Source: Euglena gracilis (Eukaryota; Euglenida; Euglenophyceae; Euglenales). From it: 64,000 nt of DNA. Positions 22,471 through 34,830 of this stretch are shown here, in pieces (within the stretch, counting starts at the first letter, position 1; each line of letters opens with the position of its first letter). Where the stretch lies: the NCBI GenBank assembly GCA_039621445.1, contig CP154957.1, forward strand, positions 8,246,666-8,310,665. Reading direction: 5' to 3'. The notes beneath the pieces are model-generated. The model saw only the letters and a program-made list of their open reading frames with translations. It made no database searches and was not told the DNA's origin. The translations under genes were made by a program, and so were the position numbers.

Positions 22471-23554
22471 TGGGTGTGTGTGGGCGGGAAGGTGTGAGTG
22501 TCGCCAAAAAAATGTGTGTTTCTGAATTCTGAGTTCCCATCTGGCAGCTGAGTTCAAGTCCAGAAATGCATCGCCGTTAAATTTGTGACTGAAAGCGCAT
22601 CAGCCGTTCCGGTGTGGCCACCGTCGCGTGTTCCATCACCCTCCTTTTTGAGGGGCTGCTGACAGGTGGCCACGACCATTCCCCCCCCCCCCGACACACC
22701 TTTACCCAGCATCTTCTTGCGATCCACAAGGAGTCCCGGTGAACAAAAACAATTGAATTGAATTAGATATCTTAGATTTTTTGAATTCTGAAATTGTGAA
22801 TTTTCTGAATTCAAATATTTCCCACCAGTGACGGTTTTTTGGCCAGGTTTGTGGTGAGGGTCGTCATCTCTCGCAGGGCTGAACGGGAATCCCTGGAACC
22901 TAAGGCATGATGGGCGAAACCATCCCCCAAAACCCCAATGATTGCAAGGGGGAAGCACGAAAGTTTTATTTTTCTGTTTTTCAATTTTGGCGAAATTTGA
23001 ATTCTTTGATTTATTTGTGTTTGTGCTTTTTCCCAATGATCTTTCAATTTCCGCTGGTGATTTTTTGCCGTGAAAAAAAAATGAACGGAGTTGTTACATG
23101 AGTTAGCATTCATCTGGCGTGTTGTCTTTTTTGTTGTCGTTTTTTTTTTGTGTTTTTCGTCGCGTTTTTCGAGTCTCCGTGTCGTTCCCCCCCCCCCGAA
23201 TAGAACGGGAGGAGGTCCATCCCCCCCATGGGCGCTTGGCGGGCCATGATTGAAAGTTAGGATAGGGGCCAACGTTAGGGGGGGCCAAGTTTGCATGTAG
23301 GTAGGTATGCCAGGAAGGCGGGTACCATTTTCCATGTTTTTGAGTTTTTTCTTTTTTTCCGCAGTGTTCCGATGGGAGAACCCACCTCCTGGGGCAGAGG
23401 GTCTTCTCCCCCCTTCCTGGAGTTCAAGGAGGGCGTCTGGGGTTTTCGTCAGGAGGTACCCCCCACCTCCTGCATCAGACCGTTCACACCACCCCCACCT
23501 GCTGCAGAAAAAGTTTGGCCCCGGTGCCCGCCGGCCGCCCTCCTCCTTACATGT
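22471..23554. other. Unassigned DNA
   Basis: Unique and AT-rich sequence, with a frame at 23380-23530 through PPHSWSS-like low-complexity translation. No exon is supported. Confidence 0.3.
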
Positions 23555-23810
23555 ATCCCCCCCTTGTCGTACGACCACCCCTCATTTACGACCCCCCCCC
23601 GGTCGCAGGTTGCAGGTCATGGGGGTGTTACGACCCCCCCCCCCGGTCGAAGGTTGCAGGTTGCGAGAATTTTAGCACCACCTTACCTACGACCGCCCCC
23701 TCGGTTACAACCACCCCCCGGTCACAGGTTGCAGGTTATGGGGGTGTTACGACCACCCCCCCCCCTGGTCGCAGGTTGCAGGAACCCGGTTGGACGACAA
23801 GGGGGGGGGG
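23555..23810 (+). repeat. Family I array (GGTCGCAGGTTGCAGG units)
   Basis: Four modules of ACGACC-C-run-GGTCGCAGGTTGCAGG alternate with ATGGGGGTGTT. The block opens CCTTGTCGTACGACC and closes with an inverted GACAAGGGG. The same architecture is at 48080-48225, 56445-57000 and 57345-57490. Confidence 0.85.
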
Positions 23811-24982
23811 GGGGCGGGGGCGGATAAACTTGGCCCCTCTAAAGATCGCCATTGGCCTTTTGCGCATGGACGCCAAAACTTTGAACATGCAAACTTGCCC
23901 CATGTAAGGTTGGCCCCCCGGCTTTATCCGCCCCCCCTCCCCTTTGCTCACCGACCACGCCCCGGTCCCCTATATACCAACTACCCCCAGATCAGGGGTT
24001 GCAGGTAAGGGGGTGTGTACGACCACCCCGGTAGGAACCCGGTAGGTGGGCAGGAGGGGAGGGATGCCTTCAATCATGGCCTGGGCGAAGCAGACAAAGC
24101 AGGCGAAGCAGGGTTCGATATGAGGACGTATGGTTTTGATACAGCACAATAGCCAAACCTGTAAAATGCAAAAAAAAAAAAACGAGATAACGAAACGCTC
24201 AGAAATTTGCCCGTCCTCAGGAGAGGGTTCAGGATGGAGTGCTGGGCGCAAGGCACCGATGTAAAGCCAGGTGGGTGAGATTGTCCCTGTGCGGGAACAA
24301 TCCTCTGCCCTGGGGACCACTGGGTCATTATATTATGGTTTCCCATAATATAATGACACAGTATAAACATATCTGTTATCGGCGCTTGGCCCCAGGCTTC
24401 GATATAAGGGCAGTTGGAGGGGGGTCCGGACCCCCCCCAGTCCGGAGGGGGGGGACCCCTGCACGGCTGTACAAGAATCCCCGCAACCCTGTGAGTGGTT
24501 GGTGGAGGGGTCGACCACCCCCCCACCCATCTGGTGGTGGGGGGAGGGTCGGTGGGGGGAGGGTCCAACCACCCTCCAATTTTCGGTGCGACGCTTCCCC
24601 CGGACTGAAAATTGATTGCCTGGACCGCGCCATTGTTTCGGTGGGGGGGTGTCCAGGGCTCTACGGGAAGACTCAGGAGGTGGGAGGGGGTGGGTCGACC
24701 TCCCCCCCACCCACCATAGCACCTGCTCAAAGAAAACTCTTTCGGCGTTGAAGGAAAAGCTTGACCTAAAAATTCGCGCCCCCGAAATATTTTGGACCCC
24801 AAAACGGCCAAAAAATTGTCTTTGGGCACTGTTTGGGCAAAAATTTGTCAAAAAAATGCAAAAAATATTCGGTAATGCCAAAAATTGGGGGGGGGGGACG
24901 GGGGACAGGATATGACCGCAAAAACTGGTCGATTCTCAGGGGGCAAATTTATTTCCACCGTTCCCATTCCCCCCACTTGAAA
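23811..24982. other. Element fragments around a small perfect hairpin
   Basis: At 24324-24357 the arms GTCATTATATTATGG and CCATAATATAATGAC enclose TTTC. A family B left end (CAGGCTTCGATATAAGGG) is at 24391, with C- and G-run pairs to 24560. A GCACGGCTGTAC...CCCCGCAACCC block also occurs at 14446. No gene is supported. Confidence 0.5.
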
Positions 24983-25434
24983 CAGGGGGGGGGGAAATGC
25001 AACTTGCATAATTTGCATTTTTTTGCATAATCGGCTTTTCCCGAAATTTGCATTTTTTTGCATTTTTTTGCATTTTTTTGCATAAAATATTTTCCCCGGA
25101 AAAATTTTTTGTAATTGGTTGCCATATGTTTGAATTTTTTTTTGCATATTTTTGCATTTTCTACGTAAAATATTTTGCCCTGGAAAATTTTTTTGTTGTT
25201 GGTTGCCATATGTATGGATTTTTTTTGCATTTTTTTTGCATTTTTTTTGCATAAAATATTTTGCCCTAGAAATTTTTTTTGATCTTAGGCAGCAAAGCTC
25301 TGTTATATTCCAGCTTTTTCTCAGGTTTTTCATGTAAGTTGCATTTTTTTGCATTTTTTTGCATTTTTTGCATTTTTTTGCATTTTTTTTGACTTGCATA
25401 ATTTGAAGGGCCCAGTTGCATTTCCCCCCCCCTG
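24983..25434 (+). mobile_element. Family C element, long copy, with target-site duplication
   Basis: It begins CAGG and ends CCTG. The inverted ends carry AAATGCAACTTGCATAATTT and GCATAATTTGAAGGG...AGTTGCATTT. The flanks share CTTGAAA on both sides. The interior has three related sub-blocks, TTTGCATAAAATATTTTGCC with GGTTGCCATATGT, so the middle was expanded by internal duplication. Confidence 0.85.
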
Positions 25435-25956
25435 CTTGAAAGGGCTTCTTCAAATACCCACAACATAAAAATAACATAAAAATGGACGATTAAATTTTTT
25501 ATCTCACCGTTTGATCCTCCCTCGATTATTGCGGCTGGGAGGCCACCCCCACTTGGTGAACCCCCCAGTTTAGTTGTGGGGTGCAATGGTCAAGGGCTCT
25601 GAAGATGGGCGGTATGTTGGCAGAACAAGAATGTGCGTGCTTGGCTTATTGCGTTGCCACGTTTTGTATCATATTTTTCAGGCCCATCGGCCCCTGTTTT
25701 TCTGGTGAAGGAGCTCAAATGCCCACACCTTCTTTTTGGGCAGGATGCACCTTCACACGGCGAAGGGCTTTTGATCAACAACAACCCGTTTCGGTCTGCT
25801 GTATTTCATGTGAGTTGGCGCTTGTCTGACCACGAGCAGCGCTTTTTGGTGCTGGGAGGGTTGGCACATGTTCCCAAAGAACAAGGCCCTGGGGATTGTG
25901 GTTTCTCTTTTTCAAGGTTCATTTCTGAACAGTTTCGTCCCGGGGTTTTAGGATGC
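25435..25956 (+). other. Spacer with an open frame of unknown meaning
   Basis: From about 25690 to 25945 one frame is open and protein-like (FLVKELKCPHLLFGQD, then FRSAVFHVSWRLSDHEQRF, then GGLAHVPKEQGPGDCGFSF). It is not repetitive and has mixed codon use. No family resemblance, no start or donor that can be fixed. It could be an exon or an old transposon remnant. Confidence 0.3.
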
Positions 25957-26283
<327 letters not shown>

Positions 26284-26576
26284 TGAGTGTGTTGTGTGTA
26301 CGGTGTATTTGAGGCGAAAAATCAAGTGTGAGAAAATGAAGAAGATGAAGCCATGGGACAATCCCTCTCCTTCGCTTTCCCCCTGTGTTTCTCTTGGGTT
26401 TGGATTTCCCCTTGTCTGTGGTGGATTACTCTGGTCCAAAAAGCACTGCCTTTGGAGGATCACGTCGGAGCTCAAAAAAGGTTGTTTTTTTGCAACCCGG
26501 GTGTGATGATTGCTAAGATGTGCAATTTGTTTGCGAAAATTTGAGAATCTACGAAGAATTGACAGAAAATGCCTTA

Positions 26577-26785
26577 ACCCCCCCTAATTGAAGCGCGGGT
26601 GTGCTTATAGCAGACCGCCGCCTTCTGCGGGGGGGGGGGACGCTGCTATTTGGACTTTACCTGCTTTTGTCGAGTTCTTTTTGAATTCCCGCCAAAATTT
26701 GGAAGTGTTGCGGTGCACTGCCGCCTTCGATGGCTGGGGTGCACTTTTATTCGGAGACTACACTTGTAGCGCTTCTATTGGGGGG
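26577..26785 (+). mobile_element. Family G element just upstream of gene copy 2
   Basis: The left end CCCCTAATTGAAGCGCGGG and right end GCGCTTCTATTGGGG are inverted. The interior has GCAGACCGCCGCC and GGTGCACTTTTATTCGGA blocks of family G. It ends 37 bases before the acceptor-like CCGTGTCCAG that precedes the gene. Confidence 0.75.
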
Positions 26786-26835
26786 CCATAAGGGACGGTG
26801 CAGATTCATTGTCCGTGTCCAGGAACAACCGCCGT

Positions 26836-26931
26836 ATGGTCCAACTGACGGACTTCTCCGCCCCCTCCGCATGGTACCTGACCGCCAAGAAGAAGCCGCC
26901 ACCCAGCACCACCCAGCAGGCATCCAAGCAG
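26836..26931 (+). CDS. Gene copy 2, exon 1 (N-terminus)
   Basis: It encodes MVQLTDFSAPSAWYLTAKKK then PPPSTTQQASK. The first 20 residues align with copies 1 and 3. It is interrupted after ASK by a family D element starting at 26929. The reading frame across the element (one duplication removed) continues PSLAPPRGQLCSEEGDSPPR straight into the conserved ARKKRVVF, which shows that exons 1 and 2 were one exon. The end given assumes a GA donor at CAG|GATTTT; no GT is available at the element edge. Confidence 0.7.
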
Positions 26932-27433
26932 GATTTTTTTCACTTTGGACCAGTGCGGGGGGGGGGGTAGGGTGGGTGGGCCTGCCAGACCCCCGTGGGG
27001 GTGACCGAAACCGATTTTTTTTTTGTTTTGGCCTTTTTTTTGGCCTTTTTCGGTGCAAGCAGCTGAAAGTTTTCTTTTGACCCCCCCCAAAAAATATGGG
27101 TAAACCCCCCCCCAAATAACCTGGCGGGGCGCGTACTCCTGGCGGGGGCCAAATAACTTGTCGGGGGGGGGGGCGGCAAAAATGATGGTTCCAGTAACTT
27201 GGCACCCCCCTTTTTTAAGGCAAAATTCTTTTATGGCGCTGAAAAAAAGGGCCCAAATAACCTGGCAGGGGGGCAGGGCCAAAAGTTGCTTCCGGTGACC
27301 TGGCTCCCCGCCAGGGTATTTGGGGGGGTTACCCCAGATCGCCCTCCCCCCCCCCCCTGTGGTGTGGGGTCGGTGTAGGATGGGCCCCTGGGTGGGTGGG
27401 GGCCCCCTCCCCCCGGTCTTTAAAAAAATCCTT
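26929..27433 (+). mobile_element. Family D introner splitting the first exon of gene copy 2
   Basis: The element is 505 bp, begins CAGGATTTTTTTCAC and ends CTTTAAAAAAATCCTT. Flanking 8-mers CATCCAAG and CACCCAAA match at six of eight positions. The frame is exactly preserved when the element and one flank are removed. The interior has the family's GGGTAGGGTGGGTGGG and TAACCTGGC...CCAAATAAC blocks. Position and phase differ from the family D insertion in copy 1, so these are two independent gains. Possible splicing is GA-AG, 26932-27480, phase 0. Confidence 0.85.
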
Positions 27434-27480
27434 CACCCAAACCCTCCCTGGCCCCACCCCGGGGCCAACTGTGTAGTGAG

Positions 27481-27549
27481 GAGGGGGACAGCCCCCCACG
27501 AGCGGCCCGCAAGAAGAGGGTTGTGTTCGCCACTGATCCCGGTGCTGCC
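27481..27549 (+). CDS. Gene copy 2, exon 2 (basic segment with RVxF-like motif)
   Basis: It encodes EGDSPPRAARKKRVVFATD then PGAA. Copy 3 reads EDTPRGAARKKRVVFATD and copy 1 RKTPRKVAFAAD. The KKRVVF string fits the RVxF phosphatase-docking pattern (known for PP1 regulators); the link to function is inference. Conservation between copies ends at the double alanine, so the exon probably ends here, with GCCG|GTTCTG as a candidate donor. The frame is actually open to 27697. Confidence 0.7.
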
Positions 27550-27947
27550 GGTTCTGCCGAGAGAAGGAAATCAAATCAAAATCCCACAGTTTTTCCGCAA
27601 GGTCGCTTAACTTTAAAAAAGGATCGTCACTTGCTAGTTTCTAAATCAAATCAGTTCATGACTGCTGATTTGAAAAATGCTGCTTTTTTTGAAAAATGAA
27701 ACGTTTTAATATTATGTGCATCGTATTTTATTGGATTCAACTGTGTTGAATAATAACCACAACAATCACGCATCATTGGTGTGGGTGTTACAACCTCCAG
27801 TGTTGGTCCTGAAGAAGTTTCTAGTGCATTCAAAAGGCATAAAAAATGTAGATAACACACCACAGACGGTACACACAGCATTTCACACTGCAATAGGATA
27901 AGGTGCAAGGAAATGCAATGAATGCCCCTCCATTATACCTATTTCAG

Positions 27948-28190
27948 AACATTTGTACAACAATTCAGAAGCTGTTGCTTCCTGGAGGCCGCAATGCCAC
28001 CGAATCGCAACACTCTGGCTTTAATCTACGCAATGTGCCACTGACCAATACCATGCTGCTCAGCAGCACAGGGCTGCTGATTTCCCGGATTGTTTATCCG
28101 ACTCCTCCGATCACCCCTCCGCCCAGGCTGAATTTTAAGGCGTGGCCCTCCCCAGGGGGATACCTGCCTGGTTTCAAACAGTCATTCCAG
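27948..28190 (+). CDS. Candidate extra exon in gene copy 2
   Basis: A good acceptor, CCTATTTCAG, ends at 27947. The frame NICTTIQKLLLPGGRNATES then LRNVPLTNTMLLSSTGLLIS stays open for over 200 bases without low complexity. No match was seen in copies 1 or 3, so it may be specific to this copy or not coding. Confidence 0.3.
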
Positions 28191-28227
28191 GCACTCCGAT
28201 ACCCCCTCCGGGGTCAGTCAACTTCAG

Positions 28228-28320
28228 CCTGCCCCCGACCTCCCCGGCCTATCCTCCAGCGACGTCTCGTCGGTCGCCTCCGAGGAGGACGACCTCCCCC
28301 CCATGCCCCTGTGGGCCAGA
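28228..28320 (+). CDS. Gene copy 2, acidic exon
   Basis: The acceptor ACTTCAG ends at 28227 and the donor is AGA|GTGAATG. The exon reads PAPDLPGLSSSDVSS then VASEEDDLPPMPLWAR. The S/E/D-rich middle and PLW.R end match copy 3 (SSESSIASEEEDISALPLWI). The length is 31 codons and the exon is in phase 0 at both ends. An acidic serine cluster of this kind is often a kinase substrate, which is inference only. Confidence 0.7.
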
Positions 28321-28356
28321 GTGAATGGGCTCATGACTCAGTCCATGCACAGTGGC

Positions 28357-29045
<689 letters not shown>

Positions 29046-29583
29046 CACGCGAGCGTGCAGACATGCGTGGATGTGGGTGGGGTAAGGGAAAAGTAATAAG
29101 TGACCACCTGTAATGAGTGTTGGTATGCTTAGCACACCCTCTGAGAAATGCTGAGAGTGTCATCAGTGAATGCCAGGATTTTGCATGGCTGCAGAATGGG
29201 ATCCCCACCAGGCAAACGCCAAAAGCCACTCGTGGAGGGTGCCTATTCTTTTGTATGTGTTTTGGAACAAAAAAATTCAATTTTTTCACGCCGCATGCGA
29301 ATGAATGTTTCCACGTGCAATTTTTTGTTAGAGGCAAGAAATAGTAATCTAATTTTCATTTTTTGGCTCTTCGTTCGAAGAAACAGCATGCACGACAGCA
29401 CAGATTTGGCATTGTCTGGAAGTAATTGGGTTCATTTGCCATTATGCAGTATTATTTTTTATAATGCTTTTAGTATATCCTATCTTCTAATTATTATTCT
29501 TATTCTTGTTGTGTTTGTCAACATTTGTTATTATCTTTATAATCATTATTCTCCCTCACCAGGGGCTCATGTGCACCCCACAG
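29046..29583 (+). other. Remainder of the last intron of gene copy 2
   Basis: AT-rich sequence ending in two acceptor-like sites, CCCTCACCAG (29572) and CACCCCACAG (29583). Only the second gives the conserved frame of the last exon. Confidence 0.5.
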
Positions 29584-29679
29584 GTCCCTATCCCGCCCTG
29601 CACCCTGCACCTGACCGTCGCGTCGTTCCACGTGGGCCCTTTCTTCCTTAACACCATCTTTGCCTCTCATCATGGATGA
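29584..29679 (+). CDS. Gene copy 2, last exon with stop
   Basis: The exon reads VPIPPCTLHLTVASFHVGPF then FLNTIFASHHG and TGA. It aligns with IPPWPLTLVSFHAGPF in copy 3 and APTLTSFHAGPF in copy 1. A GGATGAG around the stop and a GGCCTAACGCCCCC block 20 bases downstream recur at 46139-46190. No known domain. Confidence 0.75.
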   Translation, partial: VPIPPCTLHLTVASFHVGPFFLNTIFASHHG

Positions 29680-30310
29680 GATGGGTGACGGCGCGGCCTA
29701 ACGCCCCCATCACACAGGGTCCTGCCTGTGCATGGCCAATGTGGCCAATCTGTAAGTTAACCCCCCCCCGGAAAACTGTCTTTGCTGTTGTGTCCTCATA
29801 GGGACCTGTCTCCTGCCCCTGTACCACTGGCGTATTTCCTATCAATTTTTGAGGTTCACTTTTTTTTGTTTTTCCCATATTGAAATAATGCGAACACTGA
29901 TTTCAAGTTTCTGGCAACGATTTAAAACCCCCCAGCCCACTTATAAAACCCCCCCCCCACTTACTAACCCCCCCCCACTTACTAACCCCCCCCCTCGGGC
30001 CGACCAACCAAACCGGGACTTATAACCCCCTCCCTTCGGGGAAGAAAAATGAAAGCCTCCGGGGACGATTTTTTCGGCCGCAAACCACCAAAAACTGATT
30101 TTTGGCCCTTTTTTGAGATCGACCATCATCAAAAATGCCATTTTTTGACCAAATTTGCAAAAAAAAATGCCAATTTGGGAGGGTTTCGGGGTCATTTTTC
30201 ATTTTCACCAACAATTCCGGGACTTATAACCCCCCCCCCCCACTTATAAACCCCCCCTTCGGCCAACCAACCACACCGGATCCTACTAACCCCGGGGGGT
30301 TTACAAGTGG
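29680..30310. repeat. Family J block (CACTTATAAACCCCCC words)
   Basis: From 29935 to 30310 the words ACTTATAAACCCCC and ACTTACTAACCCCC alternate with GGGACTTATAACCCCC, around two inner segments with AAATGCCATTTTTTGACC. The last part, GGGGGGTTTACAAGTGGGGG, is the inverted form. The part before 29930 is unassigned. Confidence 0.6.
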
Positions 30311-30700
30311 GGGGGTTAATATAAAAAGGCATTTTTTTGATTTTGTATGTACGAGGGGTCACAAAATGCTCATGCTTTTCCTCAGACTCGCCCGGAGAGC
30401 TGTCTCCACCCCGGATTTTCTTAAGCCGGACCCCCAGGGGACTCTCCCCCAGGGCAGGGGGTCCAACAGCCAGCACCTTCTTTCTATCCAGCAGCTCCCA
30501 GCTTGGCTGCGGACCCCTTGCCAGGGGGTCAAGTGCGAATACAGTTTCGCCATGCGGCGAAGCTGGACCAGGCCAGAAATATGTTCGGCCCCTTCAACGG
30601 GTCAAAAATGGCTTAAAAATGGCCTTTTTATAGGTTTTTTGGGGGTTTTCACCTAAAGATAACAGCTAAAAATGTCCAGAAAATGTTGCCTGTTTTCGGC
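30311..30700. other. Unassigned element-like DNA
   Basis: It contains CCCAGGG pairs and a TTCGCCATGCGGCGAAGC hairpin, like family A/D cores. Related CCAGCACC and CCAGCAG words recur at 36180-36300. No exon. Confidence 0.35.
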
Positions 30701-30915
30701 AGCCAGCCGGGCCCAGGAGTGGCATGGGTACCCCGCTCCCCACAGTCATCCCCCCTCCCCATTGGCATTGGCGATCCAGATGTAGTTTTTTGTAAACGAA
30801 CGAAGACCCGGACCAGACTGGTTGCAGGATACATGGACGGCAGCAAGCAAGTTGGTGTTGGCGTGCTGGGATCGCGCCCACAGAAATGTGCCACTGCATG
30901 GGTATTGGAGGTATT
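30701..30915 (+). CDS. Candidate exon, product unknown
   Basis: TGTTTTCGGCAG ends at 30700. The frame QPGPGVAWVPRSPQSSPLPI then VVFCKRTKTRTRLVAGYMD and GSKQVGVGVLGSRPQKCATA is open and non-repetitive. GYMDGSKQVGVGV has the look of a folded domain but no family is recognised. It could be a transposase or RNase H-like remnant, unproven. It ends at the palindrome 30916-30950. Confidence 0.3.
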
Positions 30916-30950
30916 GGAGGGTATTGTGGACGTCGTCCACAATACCCTCC
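30916..30950. repeat. Perfect 35-bp palindrome
   Basis: Arms of 17 bases (GGAGGGTATTGTGGACG and its complement) flank a single T. Similar TATTGTGGAC words occur at 56750. Confidence 0.9.
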
Positions 30951-33900
30951 TCCCCCCACCCCCAGCCCTTGGCCCCCGGGGCAAACTCCTTACATACAAA
31001 CTTTGTCCCCCAAGTTTGTCTGTCTGTCGGTCTGCCGAAACTTGTAATATGCAAATTTGGCCCCCAAGGTTGTCATTTTTGATCGTGGCCCAGGCCAACT
31101 GACCCCCCCCCCTGGGGGGAGGTGAGCACACCCATGCTTTGAAGGGTGGGGGGGGCTGCATCTCGAATCGTTCCAATTGTCACCAAAGGAAGGCATCCGT
31201 TCTCTAGCTGGTCCCTGCCACCACCCACATGGCAAAGCAGTCCTTTCCCCGGGAGACGCAGACCCGTTCTGCTTGGGTCCGCAGACTCGTCTCCGTGTAT
31301 ACCTATCGTTCAGGGGAGAGATGGGCTGAACAATGCGAGGCATTTTTTTCCGAAATTCCATCTAATCAAGGAGAGAAGGCTTTTTGCTGGTGGTGTGTTT
31401 TTTTTTCTTTTTTAAATTTGGCGGAATGAAAAATGAAGTTTCATTCATTTTGCCGACGGGTTTCTCATGGGTCAACATATCTCAACTGGTGACATTTTCA
31501 TTGTCGTGTGAGGTTGTAGTTTCCAAATGGTTATTGGATGTTGAAATACTATTCATGATATGAATTAACGACACCACAATGAATGGTATTCTGAACACAA
31601 GTTAGATGCATTTTGCATTTTCAGTTGTTAGTATTTTTATCCTTTTTTTTTCGCCAAGACGATGGAATCCACCATTGTGAGCCTGTGCTTCTTGCATAAA
31701 GTCATTTCTTGATAATAATAAGTAATATAAAGCATAACGTGGAGCCACAAGTAAGTCAAAAAATGACACCCCGACCACCGCACACATGGGACCACATTGA
31801 AACAAACTGGCCAAATTGTCGCATCACATCACAACATCTGCTTTCTTTGGGGAATTGCGGGGTATTGTGGGGCTCCACTTTACGCCATCTGTTATAAAGT
31901 AATGGTGGAATTGGCTGTCAGGTGCTGTATTTCCCCCCCAAAGTTGGATGGAGTTCAACTAAAAAAAAATGGGTTCTTGTAATATAATGATCACCTCCCC
32001 CCCCCCCGTTGTCGTTGACACACCTCCCGTGTCAACGACACTTTTCTGGAACATTGGCATGTCAACGACAAGGGGGGGGGGGTACAAAAGTCATTGGGGA
32101 TGAAATGTATTCGGTATTCAAAATGAATTTATATTTTTTGGAGATGGTTGACGAAGGTGGAGAGGTGGGATGCCAAAGGATTTTCTGTTGGTTGAATTGT
32201 GGTCATGAAGTTAGAAAGAAGCCAACGCTCCCAGAGGTGCGTTGGGTTCTTCTGATGCTGTGTCGGATGGTGTATGGCAACGATTCCCCAGTGGGATATC
32301 GAGGATACTTTATCCCTCCACCCTGAGTCATTGGCCCGGGCAAAGCGGACTGCAGGTTGAGTTTTGTTTTTTTTGTATTTTTGGGGGAGGGGTCCCAAAA
32401 ACAACCCAAGAATTTTGGGATCCCACCAAAAAAATATTTGGGTGTGCGCAAATTCTGCTGAAAGCGACTTCGAAAAAACTCACCTCCGCCAGGAAAAATT
32501 GATCGTGACACATCATTGTGCCACAGGTACCCAGCAGGCATTATTTTTTAAGGTGCCTTAAAAATTTTAAAGACAACCGTAAAAAACCTCAAAAATATTT
32601 GAGAATCTTTGCCTTTAAAAAATTAGTGCCTGGTACCCAGGCATCCTTTGGATCAGACCAACCCCCCCCCATGGAAGACCCCCCCCCCAGGATTTTGGCT
32701 CCCGAGGGGCAGTCTTATGTGTGGGGGGGGCTTGGCGATTTTGGGCTTGTTTGGGCCACAGCATGCTAAAAATTTGTGGAGCAATGCCCGAAAACTGCAT
32801 TTTTTGGAAGGTTCCACACCCTGGGATATTCTGTAGGGCTGGCCCGAAACCCAATGGGTGGTGGCTTGGGGCACCCAATCTAAGTGCCCCCCCCCCTGTC
32901 CCCATTTTTGGGGAGACCAATTTTTTGAGAAGAATTTCTTTTGGTGCTATATTCATCGGTAGTGGTCGGCCCCCTCCCAACAGAGGAAATGCATTTCGCA
33001 TTTTTTCCACATTTCTCACATTTTTGCACATTTTTTTAAAAATTTCCTAAAATGTGCATTTTCTGCAATTTTTTGGATTTTTTTCGGCACATTTTTTTTG
33101 CATTTTGGCATTTTGTTATTTATCCATTTTTTCACATTTGAACATTTCTGCAATTTTTTGCAGTTTTTTTTTGAAATGTCAATGTCATTGGATTTTTCAC
33201 ATTTTTTTGTTTTAGAAATCCAACTCCTGGGTTGGAAGTTTTTTTGTCTGGTGACAGGTTCCCGGGGTGGGGGGGGCAGGTTTTTTGATCTAATTTATGA
33301 CCCATACTTTTGTTTCGGTTTTTGTGCATGGTTGGGTTTGTGATAAAATTATCCGCAGGTTTTTGGAGGTTTTCTGAGCCCTTTTCAAAACCTTGCCAAA
33401 TTTCACCGGCTGGTCTTGTCTTGGAGGTCAATCAGACAGTTAGAGGGGGAGCAATTATGGGGGGTGTGGATGAAATGGATGTCAAAATGTTAAATTTTTT
33501 GCTCAAAAACACATAACAAGCAGTGATATTTATTTTAATTGGGCAGTGAATTTTATGGGTTTTCTGCAGCAAGGATTTCCAAATGTTGCTGCTGGTAACC
33601 CCAATGCCTCCTGGGGGTTGATGAATCAAGGAGTTGTTGGTGAAATCTCGCCCTCCAGGATATCCCCAAAAGTGCCCAAGGACATTATTATTTTTTGAAA
33701 CTTTCACCGAAAGTCAAAAAATCTCCACCAAAAAGAAAAAGAAGGGGAGACTGCGGGGTCCCAGATACCTAATTCTTGGGGGGTGTTCCCAAAACCCAAA
33801 ACCCAACCTTGGTGGACTCCAACATCAACATACAGAGGCCAATTTAGGGGAGGTTGGGGCACTCCCCTGCTGGGCCAAAGAGCCACCCAGCCAAAGGGCC

Positions 33901-34724
33901 CAGTGGGGGGGGGGGGCAAATGTGATGAGAATGCCCAATGCTGGCAATGCGTGACAGGAAAGCAACTCCCACGTGCATTTTTTCTGTAACGCCCTCTCTC
34001 GGGTCTGGCGCTGCTTAACCTCGTAGTGGTGGCGGCAGTAACGTGTAAATACCGACTGGCCTGCACCGCCCACCCATGAGATTGCAATCACAGGGTTGGT
34101 TTTAACCCACAGAGCGACAAACACATTATCGTGCGGCTTTTTGAAGGTTTCATTTTATATAATTATTATGCGTGCGATTTGTATTATGCATATGCTGGTG
34201 TCTGGAAACGAACCTGGCTGGTATCTTTTGAGTGTCAAACAGTCAAAAAGAATGACTTTTTACCCTGATTTTTGGCACTTTGGGTGGGGGGGGTGGAGAG
34301 GTTCAAAAAAAATGCAACTGGTCAAACTGGTTGAGATATGTTTCATTTTTGTGGTGAAAACCTCCTGGGTCATTTTGTATTGTCAATTTTTTTAAAATAA
34401 GAAGAAAGAAAAGTGAAATAAGTGGAAATGCAATCAGGGTATGAACCGTCGCCGATGATTTACCCTCCCCAACCCTCCCCCAATACAACCAAATATAAAT
34501 ACCACCCTGAGGGTCTTGAAATTCCGTCAAAATATCAACAAACTTCCCCTCTGGGAAAATTCCCAACAATTTGATCGTTTCGTGACAATTAGGTCATGAT
34601 TTTGACATTTTCTGTTCGAAAAAAAATGGTCATCAGATGGAATTTTGCCTAAACGGTGAAATTTGGACAAAATTAGGGCAAAGTTATGGATATGCTTTTG
34701 GTTCTGGAAGTTTCATTTTCCTGC
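30951..34724. other. Long repeat-derived region
   Basis: A family H element is at 31995-32080 (GTTGTCGTTGACA with its inverse TGTCAACGACAA). Fragments at 32340-32640 and 32700-33250 contain CCCAAAA, TTTTGCACATTTTT and GGTGCCTGG words. Otherwise AT-rich or unique. No exon with convincing signals was found. Confidence 0.35.
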
Positions 34725-34830
34725 CCAAATATAACCCCCCCCCCCAAGTACAATACCCTCCTCGGGGTCTTCAAATTTCTGCCCAAATGTAAACCAGGGC
34801 GGGTTTTATATTTGGGGATGGTTTAAGATG
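34725..34830 (+). repeat. Family J unit (CCAAATATAA word)
   Basis: CCAAATATAACCCC opens and GGGTTTTATATTTGGGG closes the block; the middle has GGGGTCTTCAAATTTCTGCC. A related unit is at 34485-34530, and the architecture matches 48865-49235. Confidence 0.6.

Noticed and set aside
23555-23810. CRISPR-like regular repeats
   Set aside because: Modules are directly adjacent with no unique spacers, inside a eukaryotic repeat family.
24108-24135. tRNA-like GGGTTCGATA
   Set aside because: It is the family B terminus (also at 24391, 37377 and, inverted, 45285); no cloverleaf can be drawn around it.
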